A stretch of DNA of 64,000 nt from DATDFB01 sp035276475 (lineage in GTDB: Bacteria; Acidobacteriota; Thermoanaerobaculia; Gp7-AA8). Positions 8,991 to 16,230 of the stretch are shown in pieces (position 1 is the first letter of the stretch; each line of letters begins with the position of its first letter). The DNA is taken from the NCBI GenBank assembly GCA_035276475.1, contig DATELQ010000071.1, positions 13,359 to 77,358 on the forward strand, in the 5' to 3' direction. The notes under the pieces are model-generated. The model saw nothing but the letters and a program-made list of their open reading frames with translations, had not been told where the DNA came from and searched no databases. The position numbers and the translations under genes were made by a program.

Positions 8991-10730
8991 ATGCTTCAGC
9001 AGATCACTATCGGCAAACGTCTCTTCGCTGCCTTCGCCATCGCGCTCGCATTCGTCCTCGTCGTCGCCGGCGCCGGCCAGTGGGCACTCACGACCTCCGT
9101 CGACACCGCGGTGCAGGTGCTCACCGTCGACTTCGGCGTCAACGCCGCCGCGAACGACGCGCAGATCGCCACGCTCGATCTCCGGCGCTTCGAGAAGGAC
9201 TACTTCATCAACATCGGCGACAAGGAAAAGCAGACCGAGTACCTCGCCAAGTGGAACGACACGCGGCAGAAGCTCGATCAGGAGCTCCAGAAGATCGAGA
9301 AGCTCGGCGCCGACGACCGCACGCACGAAGCCATCCAGCAGGTGCGCACCGACATGACGGAGTACATGACGGCGTTCCAGGCCATCTCGAAGGGGATCGA
9401 CGCCGGGCAGATCAAAACCACGGCCGAAGCGAACAAGGAGCTGACGCCGTTCAAGGACCACATCCGCCGCATCGAGAGCTCGGTGCAGACGATCGATGAC
9501 GAGTCGGCGAAGCGGATGGCGGAGAAGAAAAAGGTCATCACCTCGGTCGAGCAGAGCGCGCGGATGACCACGATGATCGTGGCCGCGCTGGCGCTCATCG
9601 TCGTCTTCCTGCTCGCCATCTCGATCACCCGCAGCATCACCCGTCCGATCGCCTCGGTGGTCGACATCGCCGAGAAGCTGGCCGAGGGCGACACCGATCA
9701 GCGCGTCGAGGTGCGCGGCAAGGACGAGACCGCGCAGCTCCTGGCCTCGATGAAGAAGATGATCGAGTCGAACGCGTCGATGGTCGCCGCCGCGTCGGCG
9801 ATCGCCGACGGCAACCTCGGCGTCACCGTCAAGCCGCGCTCCGAGCGCGACACGCTCGGCCACGCGCTGGCGCGCATGATCGCCCGCCTCGTCGAGATCA
9901 TCGGCGAGGTCCGCACCGCCGCCAGCTCGCTCGCCACCGCCGCGGGCCAGGTGTCCTCGACCGCGCAGTCGGTCTCCGCCGGCAATAGCCAGCAGGCCGC
10001 GGCGGTGCAGGAGACGACGGCGAGCCTCGAGCAGATGAACGCCTCGATCGCCCAGAACGCCGAGAACAGCCGGCAGACGCAGACGATGGCCAGAAAGGGC
10101 TCGAAGGACGCCGAGGAGAGCGGCAGCGCGGTGCGCGAGACCGTCGAGGCGATGAAGTCGATCGCCGAGAAGATCTCCATCATCGAGGAGATCGCCTATC
10201 AGACGAACCTCCTCGCGCTCAACGCCGCCATCGAAGCGGCGCGCGCCGGCGAGCATGGGCGCGGCTTCGCCGTCGTGGCCACCGAGGTGCGCAAGCTGGC
10301 CGAGCGGAGCCAGTCGTCGTCGCGCGAGATCAGCACGCTGGCCTCGACGAGCGTCCGCGTCGCCGACCGCTCCGGTGTGCTTCTCACGGAGCTCGTGCCG
10401 TCGATCCAGCGCACCGCGGAGCTCGTGCAGGACGTCACCGCGGCGTCGAACGAGCAGGCCTCCGGCGTCGCCCAGATCAATCAGTCGCTCGCCGAAGTCG
10501 ACCAGGTCACGCAGCGCAACGCCTCCACCGCCGAGGAGCTCGCCGCGACCGCCGAAGAGATGGCCGCGCAGGCCGAGGGGCTGCAGAACCTGGTCAGCTT
10601 CTTCCGCATCAACGGCGAGCACCGCACCCCCGCGGCGCAGCCGCACGCCATGGTCCCGCCGCGCGCCGCCGCGGCCCCGAAACTGCCGCCGATGGCGGCG
10701 AAAACGATGTCCGACTTCCATGCTTTCTGA
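8991..10730 (+). CDS. Methyl-accepting chemotaxis protein
   Basis: Inner-membrane chemoreceptor of 579 residues. TM1 is at about residues 12-34. It is followed by an all-helical extracytoplasmic sensor of the four-helix-bundle type with the motif LRRFEKDYFINIGD, TM2 at about 190-210, HAMP (SITRPIASVVDIAEKLAEGDTD), and a long cytoplasmic coiled coil with the signalling tip EEIAYQTNLLALNAAIEAAR at about 398-417. Glu/Gln-rich methylation helices flank the tip. There is no C-terminal NWETF-like CheR tether; the protein ends in a Pro/Ala tail and SDFHAF. It is the only receptor in the operon, so it probably defines the stimulus. Confidence 0.94.
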   Translation: MLQQITIGKRLFAAFAIALAFVLVVAGAGQWALTTSVDTAVQVLTVDFGVNAAANDAQIATLDLRRFEKDYFINIGDKEKQTEYLAKWNDTRQKLDQELQKIEKLGADDRTHEAIQQVRTDMTEYMTAFQAISKGIDAGQIKTTAEANKELTPFKDHIRRIESSVQTIDDESAKRMAEKKKVITSVEQSARMTTMIVAALALIVVFLLAISITRSITRPIASVVDIAEKLAEGDTDQRVEVRGKDETAQLLASMKKMIESNASMVAAASAIADGNLGVTVKPRSERDTLGHALARMIARLVEIIGEVRTAASSLATAAGQVSSTAQSVSAGNSQQAAAVQETTASLEQMNASIAQNAENSRQTQTMARKGSKDAEESGSAVRETVEAMKSIAEKISIIEEIAYQTNLLALNAAIEAARAGEHGRGFAVVATEVRKLAERSQSSSREISTLASTSVRVADRSGVLLTELVPSIQRTAELVQDVTAASNEQASGVAQINQSLAEVDQVTQRNASTAEELAATAEEMAAQAEGLQNLVSFFRINGEHRTPAAQPHAMVPPRAAAAPKLPPMAAKTMSDFHAF

Positions 10731-11553
10731 GACTCGCATCACCACCCGCGATTTCCGGCGCTTCCAGGCGCTGGTGCAGAGCGAAGCAGGGATTTTCCTG
10801 TCCGACCAGAAGCGCGAGCTTCTGGTCGGACGCCTGGCGCCGCGGCTGCGCGCGCTGTCGCTGCCGACGTTCGCGGCGTACTACGACCGCGTCTGGAGCG
10901 ATCGCGATGAGCTGGTGCGCATGATCGACGCCATCTGCACGAACGAGACGCACTTCTTCCGCGAGCCGAAGCAGTTCGCGTTTCTCGAGCAGCATCTCTT
11001 GCCGGCGTGGCGCGCCGCCGCCGAGGCTGGGCATCGCGCCAAGCGCATCCGCGTCTGGAGCGCCGGCTGCTCGACGGGCGAGGAGCCGTTCTCGATCGCC
11101 ATGTCGCTGTCGTGGCACCTGCCGGATTGGCAGAGCGAGATTCTCGCCTCGGACGTCTCGACGAAGGTGCTCGAGCGCGCCGCCGCCGGCATCTGGCCGC
11201 TCGAGCGCGCCGAGGAAATCCCGCCGCACTACCGCAAGACGTTCATGCTCCGCGGGCGCGGCGCGCAGGAGGGGAAGATGGCCGCGCGGCCGGAGCTGTC
11301 GTCGACGATCCGCTTCGCGCGCATCAATCTGAACGACGACGCCTATCCGTCGCTCGGCCGCTTCGACCTCATCTTCTGCCGCAACGTCCTCATTTACTTC
11401 GACGCTCCGTCGAAGACGCGCGTGATCGCGCGCCTGCTCGACCGGCTCGAGACCTCGGGACATCTGTTTCTCGGGCACTCCGAGAGCCTCAATCAACACG
11501 ACCGCGTGCGCGCCGCCGGCCCGACGGTGTACGCGCTCAAGGAAACCGCATGA
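10720..11553 (+). CDS. cheR: Chemotaxis protein methyltransferase CheR
   Basis: A protein of 277 residues, the normal CheR length. An N-terminal helical domain is followed by the SAM-binding fold with IRVWSAGCSTGEEPFSIAM and later FDLIFCRNVLIYFD. It methylates glutamates on the chemoreceptor using S-adenosylmethionine. The ATG at 10720 lies inside the last codons of the receptor gene (11-base overlap), and the stop overlaps the cheB start by ATGA. Confidence 0.95.
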   Translation: MLSETRITTRDFRRFQALVQSEAGIFLSDQKRELLVGRLAPRLRALSLPTFAAYYDRVWSDRDELVRMIDAICTNETHFFREPKQFAFLEQHLLPAWRAAAEAGHRAKRIRVWSAGCSTGEEPFSIAMSLSWHLPDWQSEILASDVSTKVLERAAAGIWPLERAEEIPPHYRKTFMLRGRGAQEGKMAARPELSSTIRFARINLNDDAYPSLGRFDLIFCRNVLIYFDAPSKTRVIARLLDRLETSGHLFLGHSESLNQHDRVRAAGPTVYALKETA

Positions 11554-12569
11554 CTCCGCGCGAGCACGTTCTCGTCGTCGACGACTCCGCCGTCGTCCGC
11601 CAGGCTTTCTCGATGCTGTTGTCGAAGCAGTTCTCGATCGACACGGCCGCCGATCCGATCATCGCCGAGCGCAAGATCGCCAAGCGCCGCCCCTCGGTGA
11701 TCGTTCTCGATTTGCACCTTCCCCGCGTCGACGGCTTCACGTTTCTGAAGCAGGTGATGCGCGACGATCCGATTCCCGTGGTGATCTGCTCGACGCTGGC
11801 GGCGCGCGGCAGCGAGACGGCCCTGCGCGCGCTCGAGGAGGGGGCGGTGGACGTGATTCTCAAGCCCGCCATCGGCGTGCACGACTTCATCGCCGACTCG
11901 ACGGTGATGCTCTCCGACACGATCAACGCCGCCGCGCAGGCGCGCGTGTCCCGCCGCGTGGCCATGGGGCGCCGCCTCCCCCTCCCGCCTCCGCCCGCCC
12001 TCCCCGCCCCGCACATCGTGGCGATCGGCGCATCGACGGGCGGCACCGAGGCGCTGCGCGCGATCATCGAGTCGCTGCCGCCCGGCGCGCCGGGGATGGT
12101 GGTGGTGCAGCACATGCCCGAAGGGTTCACCGCGGCGTTCGCGCAGCGCCTGAACGCGAGCGCGCACGTGGAGGTGAAGGAAGCGGCGTACGGCGACGTG
12201 ATCTCGCCGGGGCGCGTGCTGATCTCGCCGGGCAACAAGCACACGATGGTGCGCCGCTGCGGCACGCGCTACTACGCGCAGGTGACGGACGGCCCGCTGG
12301 TGTCGCGCCACCGCCCGAGCATCGACGTGCTGTTCCGCTCCGTCGCGCAGGCCGCCGGCGCGAGCGCGACAGGCGTGATCCTCACGGGGATGGGCGACGA
12401 CGGCGCCGACGGCTTGGGCGAGATGCGCAGCGCCGGCGCGCACACGATCGCGCAGGACGAGGCGACGTCGGTGGTGTTCGGCATGCCGAAGGAAGCCATC
12501 GCGCGGGGGGCGGCGGCGGAAGTGCTGCCGTTGGGAAGGATTGCGGGGGCGATTCTGGGGCGGGATTGA
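11550..12569 (+). CDS. cheB: Chemotaxis response regulator methylesterase CheB
   Basis: A protein of 339 residues with an N-terminal receiver (D11/D12, acceptor D54, Lys in ILKPAIG), a short Pro-rich linker, and the methylesterase domain with catalytic Ser162 (IGASTGG), His188 (QHMPEGF) and Asp283/284 (GMGDDGAD). It removes receptor methyl groups and closes the adaptation loop with CheR. It is the last gene of the operon. Its final codons and stop lie inside a 22-bp sequence repeated exactly at 16179, so a later insertion has probably separated it from what once followed. Confidence 0.95.
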   Translation: MTPREHVLVVDDSAVVRQAFSMLLSKQFSIDTAADPIIAERKIAKRRPSVIVLDLHLPRVDGFTFLKQVMRDDPIPVVICSTLAARGSETALRALEEGAVDVILKPAIGVHDFIADSTVMLSDTINAAAQARVSRRVAMGRRLPLPPPPALPAPHIVAIGASTGGTEALRAIIESLPPGAPGMVVVQHMPEGFTAAFAQRLNASAHVEVKEAAYGDVISPGRVLISPGNKHTMVRRCGTRYYAQVTDGPLVSRHRPSIDVLFRSVAQAAGASATGVILTGMGDDGADGLGEMRSAGAHTIAQDEATSVVFGMPKEAIARGAAAEVLPLGRIAGAILGRD

Positions 12570-12572
12570 ACG
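12551..12572 (+). repeat. 22-bp direct repeat, left copy
   Basis: The last bases of cheB including its TGA, beginning GATTCTGGGGCGGG, recur without mismatch at 16179-16200. The two copies bracket the reverse-strand mau-like cassette. Confidence 0.9.
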
Positions 12573-12575
12573 TAG

Positions 12576-13550
12576 TCACACAATGAAGTCGGGGCCGTAG
12601 TTTTTGCCACCGCCCAGCGGCGTGCGCATCAGGGCCCGGGCCGGCGACGCCATCGTCAGCACCATCAGTCCGATCGTTTGATCGAGCGTCGCCTGGGTTC
12701 CGGTCCTCCATGCATTCTCGAGTCCCTGCAGAACGGCCCGGTAGGCGTCGTTGAACTTTTTGAGCGTTTGTCTCCCGTCAGGATCCCGATTGGGCCAGCC
12801 GTTCTGCGGGACTTTGGCCATCGGAAGCGTGGCCGGGAACGGCACCGGATCGCCGGTGAAGGTGAATCTGCCCGGCGGCGACTCGACGAGCATCTTTCCA
12901 TGAAAGATCTCTCCGAATTTGTAGAAGTGCGCCGGTTCGCCGTTGAAGAACGGCGACACCGATGTCCCTTCTCCCTGCATGCGGATGCGCTCGATGGCCG
13001 TGAGCGCGTCAGCGGTGCTGGCCAACACCTTCAATTCCACCTGCGGGCTCGTGAGCTGACCGGCCGTCGACAACGCCGGATGCAGATTCGTCAACGCGTC
13101 ACTGATGGCCTCATAAAACTTTCCGATGCTGGTGAACGTCTCCTCGAGGCGGAACAGCGCCAGCGGATGCTCCGGCTTCTCGATCTCCATGTAAACGTCG
13201 CCCACCGCTTCGATCGTCAGGCCGCTGAGATAGACCGTCAGCTCCGGACGGACGCCACCGGGCAGCGGACCGGGGTACTTCGGCGCCACGGATACGATCT
13301 GCGGCACTTCGCCGAGCCCCTTCAGCAAATTGCACATCAGACCCATGTGGCCCATCTCGTCGCGGACGATGTGGCGCAGGTGCGTCAACGCGCGGCCGCT
13401 GTCGAGAATGGACCAGAAGGCGCAGAGATACGGAGGGATCGTGGAGAGCTCGAGCTCGATGGCAGCCTGCGCCGCCCGCTTCAGCCATGGCAGGTCGTGC
13501 CGCTCCTCCCGCATCAGTTCGACGATCGCCTGCGAACGCGGATAGTCCAT
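12576..13550 (-). CDS. Ferritin-like diiron-type protein (iminophenyl-pyruvate dimer synthase-like domain)
   Basis: A protein of 324 residues. The helical core contains AAIELELSTIPPYLCAFWS and HIVRDEMGHMGLMCNLL, giving Glu and E-x-x-H carboxylate/His ligands of a ferritin-like fold. It resembles the family that includes the iminophenyl-pyruvate dimer synthase domain (VioB/StaD/RebD type). Relatives use metal and oxygen in pathways joining aromatic amino-acid units. The ATG at 13550 is preferred over the in-frame GTG at 13556 because GAGGTG sits correctly before it. It is the last gene of the mau-like cassette, so a role in oxidising the cassette's 12-Cys protein is possible but unproven. Confidence 0.7.
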   Translation of the reverse strand: MDYPRSQAIVELMREERHDLPWLKRAAQAAIELELSTIPPYLCAFWSILDSGRALTHLRHIVRDEMGHMGLMCNLLKGLGEVPQIVSVAPKYPGPLPGGVRPELTVYLSGLTIEAVGDVYMEIEKPEHPLALFRLEETFTSIGKFYEAISDALTNLHPALSTAGQLTSPQVELKVLASTADALTAIERIRMQGEGTSVSPFFNGEPAHFYKFGEIFHGKMLVESPPGRFTFTGDPVPFPATLPMAKVPQNGWPNRDPDGRQTLKKFNDAYRAVLQGLENAWRTGTQATLDQTIGLMVLTMASPARALMRTPLGGGKNYGPDFIV

Positions 13551-13557
13551 GATCACC

Positions 13558-14121
13558 TCAGGCCAGGGAGTGGCTCAGAAAGAGCGTTCCGGCGGCGACG
13601 AGCAGGAGCGCGGAGAGCGACTGGATGAGCGGTCGCCGCCGCAGAAGACGTTCCAGACGATGGCCATTCGTCTTCGTCGACAACAGCGCCAGCAATGGGA
13701 TGGTGAAGGCCAGACCGTAGGCCAAGCCGCTCCACCACGACGCAAAGCCGAGCAGCCCCAGAATCATCGCGCCCCACGTCAAGGCAGCGACGCGGAACGT
13801 CGTGACTACGAGACCGGTATCCGCTCCCCACGCCGCGGCCACGGCGGTCACGCCATGCTTGCGCAGCAGGGACTTCTTCGCCTGCCGCGCCATGCCCAGG
13901 AGGCAGTAGCGTTTTCGGCGCAGCGAGATGACATCGAGCAATGCCAGGGCAAAGAGGCAGACCGCCGCGGCCACCGCACGCCAATGCAGCGGGACGGCGA
14001 GCTGCCGTACGCCCGCACCAGCGAGCGCGGACAACGCGAAGACGGCCGTCGCAGCAGCGACGAAGGCAACGGCGAAGGCCGCCATTACCCGCATGCGCAC
14101 GCCGAGCGAAGACCCTTGCAC
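13558..14121 (-). CDS. Multi-spanning membrane protein of the mau-like cassette
   Basis: Up to 187 residues with about five or six hydrophobic segments (FAVAFVAAATAVFALSALAG, WRAVAAAVCLFALALLDVIS, TWGAMILGLLGFASWWSG, GLAFTIPLLALLS, SALLLVAAGTLFLSHSLA) separated by Arg/Lys loops. Its place beside MauA-, MauD- and MauE-like genes is where MauF, a CcdA/DsbD-like membrane protein, is found in methylamine dehydrogenase clusters, and its size would suit that. No paired cysteines are seen, so homology to MauF is not established. The start may be GTG at 14121 or ATG at 14094. The next gene begins 8 bases after the stop. Confidence 0.65.
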   Translation of the reverse strand: MQGSSLGVRMRVMAAFAVAFVAAATAVFALSALAGAGVRQLAVPLHWRAVAAAVCLFALALLDVISLRRKRYCLLGMARQAKKSLLRKHGVTAVAAAWGADTGLVVTTFRVAALTWGAMILGLLGFASWWSGLAYGLAFTIPLLALLSTKTNGHRLERLLRRRPLIQSLSALLLVAAGTLFLSHSLA

Positions 14122-14210
14122 GAAGGGTCCCAGAGTTCCCTGAAACGAGACGCCTCAGGGACTGGCCAGTTGCGTGAGCCCGGCCGACGCAGCGAGAACG
14201 ATGGAAGCGC

Positions 14211-14618
14211 TCAGCACGGGACGACCTGCCAAATGATCGAGCATTCCCACGGTCCGGCGAAGCAGTTGTCACCCTGTGCACATTCGCCGCAGCCGTAAGC
14301 TTGGGTACCTTCCGTGCAGAACCACCACGTCTTGTTGTAGCCGCTCGGACACTTGAACAACGCCTTGTCCCCGGAGTCGGGATGGCAGCACTCCTTGTTC
14401 GTGGCGAGCCCGCAGCACTTCTCGTCGCCGACCGGACCGCCGCCTGTGTATCCGGGACCGCACGGGCCGCCACCGTAACTGCTGATGCCGGAGTCCGCGA
14501 AGAACAACAACACGTTCATTCCGAGCCGGGGGATCCAGGCGAACGGCGAGCGGCGTGTGTCTCTGCCAGCCACGGGCTCGACGGCGTCTGGATCTTCGCT
14601 GTGGTTCCTTCTCATCAT
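14211..14618 (-). CDS. MauA-like, Tat-exported, 12-cysteine small protein
   Basis: A protein of 135 residues. The N-terminus has a twin-arginine type leader (GRDTRRSPFAWIPRLGMNVL). The rest is a compact Gly/Cys-rich domain with twelve Cys (GGPCGPG, KCCG, ECCH, FKCPSGYNKTWWFC, YGCGEC, DNC, WECS, VPC) and several Trp. The methylamine dehydrogenase light chain MauA has the same plan: a Tat leader with SRR, twelve Cys in six disulfides, and two Trp that become the TTQ cofactor. With MauD- and MauE-like genes just upstream, this is the best family guess, but direct alignment is weak. AGGAGG lies five bases before the ATG at 14618. It may be a quinoprotein subunit or another disulfide-rich modified protein. 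Confidence 0.6.
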   Translation of the reverse strand: MMRRNHSEDPDAVEPVAGRDTRRSPFAWIPRLGMNVLLFFADSGISSYGGGPCGPGYTGGGPVGDEKCCGLATNKECCHPDSGDKALFKCPSGYNKTWWFCTEGTQAYGCGECAQGDNCFAGPWECSIIWQVVPC

Positions 14619-14628
14619 TGCCTCCTCG

Positions 14629-15177
14629 TTACCCTGCTGCTCTCAGCCGGAGCGTCTCCGGCAAAATGGACGTCAGATATCGCAACGACGGCACCGTGGT
14701 CGCGAAGACGATGGTGCCGCTCTCCACGCGGTAGCCGACAGGCGTCGTGTGAAGCCCCATGCGTCCGGCGATCTCGCTCCCGACGTCGACGATCAGCCGA
14801 CCGTGCGTGGAGAGCTCTGTCAAACCGTACCTGTCGAGAAGCGTGGCCGCCGATGCGGTGCTTCTCGCTTCAAAAACGATCCACAGCGCGGCCGGCAATG
14901 GCCTCGGCAGTCCGGCGGCAAGCGTGTGGCACGTCGCGCAGCGTTCCGAAAGGAAGAGCACTAAGGCGACGCCTGCCGAGTCGAGCGCACGCGGCAGCCC
15001 GTACTGGCTGGGATGCGTTCCGGCGACGGGACCGATGTCGATGTTCAGCGGCCGATCGAGGATGCCGATCGCCTCGCGAACCTGACGGAGGTCGCGAAAC
15101 ATCTCCACCAGAGCTGCGAAGAGGATGGCCACGAACAGAGCCAGAACGGCGACGGCGATCAATGCGACGGTAGCCAT
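14629..15177 (-). CDS. MauD-like membrane-anchored thioredoxin-fold protein
   Basis: A protein of 182 residues. One N-terminal membrane helix (VALIAVAVLALFVAILFAAL) is followed by an extracytoplasmic domain with the redox motif SERCATCHTLA (CxxC) and a thioredoxin-like pattern ending near TTPVGYRVESGTIV, which matches the cis-Pro region. MauD proteins of this build are needed to form the disulfides of the methylamine dehydrogenase light chain. Its 5' end overlaps the MauE-like gene by 19 bases, and the 12-Cys gene starts 11 bases after its stop. It is therefore very likely the oxidase or isomerase for that substrate. Confidence 0.75.
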   Translation of the reverse strand: MATVALIAVAVLALFVAILFAALVEMFRDLRQVREAIGILDRPLNIDIGPVAGTHPSQYGLPRALDSAGVALVLFLSERCATCHTLAAGLPRPLPAALWIVFEARSTASAATLLDRYGLTELSTHGRLIVDVGSEIAGRMGLHTTPVGYRVESGTIVFATTVPSLRYLTSILPETLRLRAAG

Positions 15178-15704
15178 TTGTACATTTCCTGAGCAGAAAG
15201 CCGGTCGGCCCGCGCCTCCCGCTTCGTCTGTAAGACGGCCATCGTCCGCACGGCAACAATTCCTAAGGCCACGGCGGCAAAGAGCGCGGCCCCCGCGGGC
15301 AGATCGGGCCGGCGCGCGCCGTCGTGCACAACCGCCGCGCCGGCCAGCCAGGGTACGAGCGCGATGATCTGCGGTATACCGAGACGGCCGCTGCCGGCGC
15401 CGAAACAACTGCAGGGGACACGCTCGTCAAGGCGCAGCGCCCTCAGCCCCGCCAGCGCGAAGAGCATCGCCAACAGCATGACGCCCAGTTGCGTCAGCGG
15501 CGAGTCCGGCCGGAAGAGCAGGGCCACGGCGACGCCTGCCTCCGCGGCGATCGTGAAGATTGCGGCCGGAAACGAGATTCGATCCGGTACGCCGAGCGCA
15601 CGGATCGTCTCCGCCAGTGCGGCCGGCTTGCGCAGTTTTTCCTGAACTGCCCAAAGCAGCACCGCGGCCATCGCAGATATGGCTGCCATTGCCAGCAAGG
15701 TCAC
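15159..15704 (-). CDS. MauE/DoxX-like membrane protein
   Basis: A protein of 181 residues, GTG start at 15704 after GGGAG. Four membrane segments and the signature RVPCSCFGAGSGRLG, equivalent to the CxCFG of MauE-type proteins, which couple membrane redox carriers to periplasmic disulfide formation. The order MauE, MauD, MauA-like resembles known mau clusters in which MauE and MauD mature the small subunit. The gene overlaps the MauD-like gene downstream. Confidence 0.78.
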   Translation of the reverse strand: MTLLAMAAISAMAAVLLWAVQEKLRKPAALAETIRALGVPDRISFPAAIFTIAAEAGVAVALLFRPDSPLTQLGVMLLAMLFALAGLRALRLDERVPCSCFGAGSGRLGIPQIIALVPWLAGAAVVHDGARRPDLPAGAALFAAVALGIVAVRTMAVLQTKREARADRLSAQEMYKWLPSH

Positions 15705-15721
15705 GGCGTCTCCCGCGGCGA

Positions 15722-16066
15722 TTACGGCTCGCGAATGGAAACGACCCGCTCGGGCTCACCGGCCTCATTGGGCACGGTGAAGACGGTACGGCGTCCGTCC
15801 TGTGCCCGCGCGCGCAACGTGGCGCGCTGCGTGACGGCCTCGCGATCGGCGACGCTCATCCGTCCAGCCCGCTCCTGCGCGCGATCGTCCCGTGAAGCCC
15901 GAATGAGCGGCCGCACCGTCGGACCGTTCTCACCCTGCGTCAACATGACCTGATCCCCCGGCTGAAGCTCGAAACCCTGCGGGAATCCGACCATAGGTAC
16001 TGAGACACTCACTCGGTCGCCGTCGTGCCCCGTGATCGTTACGACCTGCCCTGACTCTCCAGCCAT
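15722..16066 (-). CDS. Hypothetical small protein, first gene of the mau-like cassette
   Basis: A protein of 114 residues, start at 16066 behind GGAGGT. The N-terminal half is beta-rich (GQVVTITGHDGDRVSVSVPMVGFPQGFELQPGDQVML), like a small SH3-like or OB-like barrel. The C-terminal half is charged and helical (RDDRAQERAGRMSVADREAVTQR). No signal peptide and no recognised family. The longer in-frame start at 16108 adds an unlikely leader and lacks a ribosome site as good as the one at 16066. Function unknown. Confidence 0.65.
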   Translation of the reverse strand: MAGESGQVVTITGHDGDRVSVSVPMVGFPQGFELQPGDQVMLTQGENGPTVRPLIRASRDDRAQERAGRMSVADREAVTQRATLRARAQDGRRTVFTVPNEAGEPERVVSIREP

Positions 16067-16178
16067 AAACGGACCTCCACGGAAAAGTCGTGAGAAGTAT
16101 TTCAACACCTACTTCATTGCTGAATGCAGCTTCTGTATTAGGTCCGTTAATTCATTTTGTCAAGAGAACGAAAAGGGT

Positions 16179-16200
16179 GATTCTGGGGCGGGATTGAACG
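16179..16200 (+). repeat. 22-bp direct repeat, right copy
   Basis: Exact second copy of the cheB 3'-terminal sequence, 31 bases upstream of the TonB receptor start. Here it has no coding role. Confidence 0.9.
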
Positions 16201-16230
16201 GCGTATACTTCTGGAAAAAAGGAGATTGCG

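Larger units (their letters stand above)
12573..16178. mobile_element. Inserted cassette bounded by 22-bp direct repeats
   Basis: About 3.6 kb carrying six reverse-strand genes, bracketed by perfect direct repeats derived from the cheB 3' end. Removing the cassette with one repeat copy would leave cheB followed about 30 bases later by the TonB receptor start. No transposase or integrase is visible inside, and the repeat is longer than a usual transposon target duplication. An integration or recombination event is inferred; the mechanism is unknown. Confidence 0.65.

Noticed and set aside
12576..16066. A complete methylamine dehydrogenase operon
   Set aside because: No heavy-chain (MauB) gene and no MauG beside it; only MauA-, MauD- and MauE-like members can be supported.
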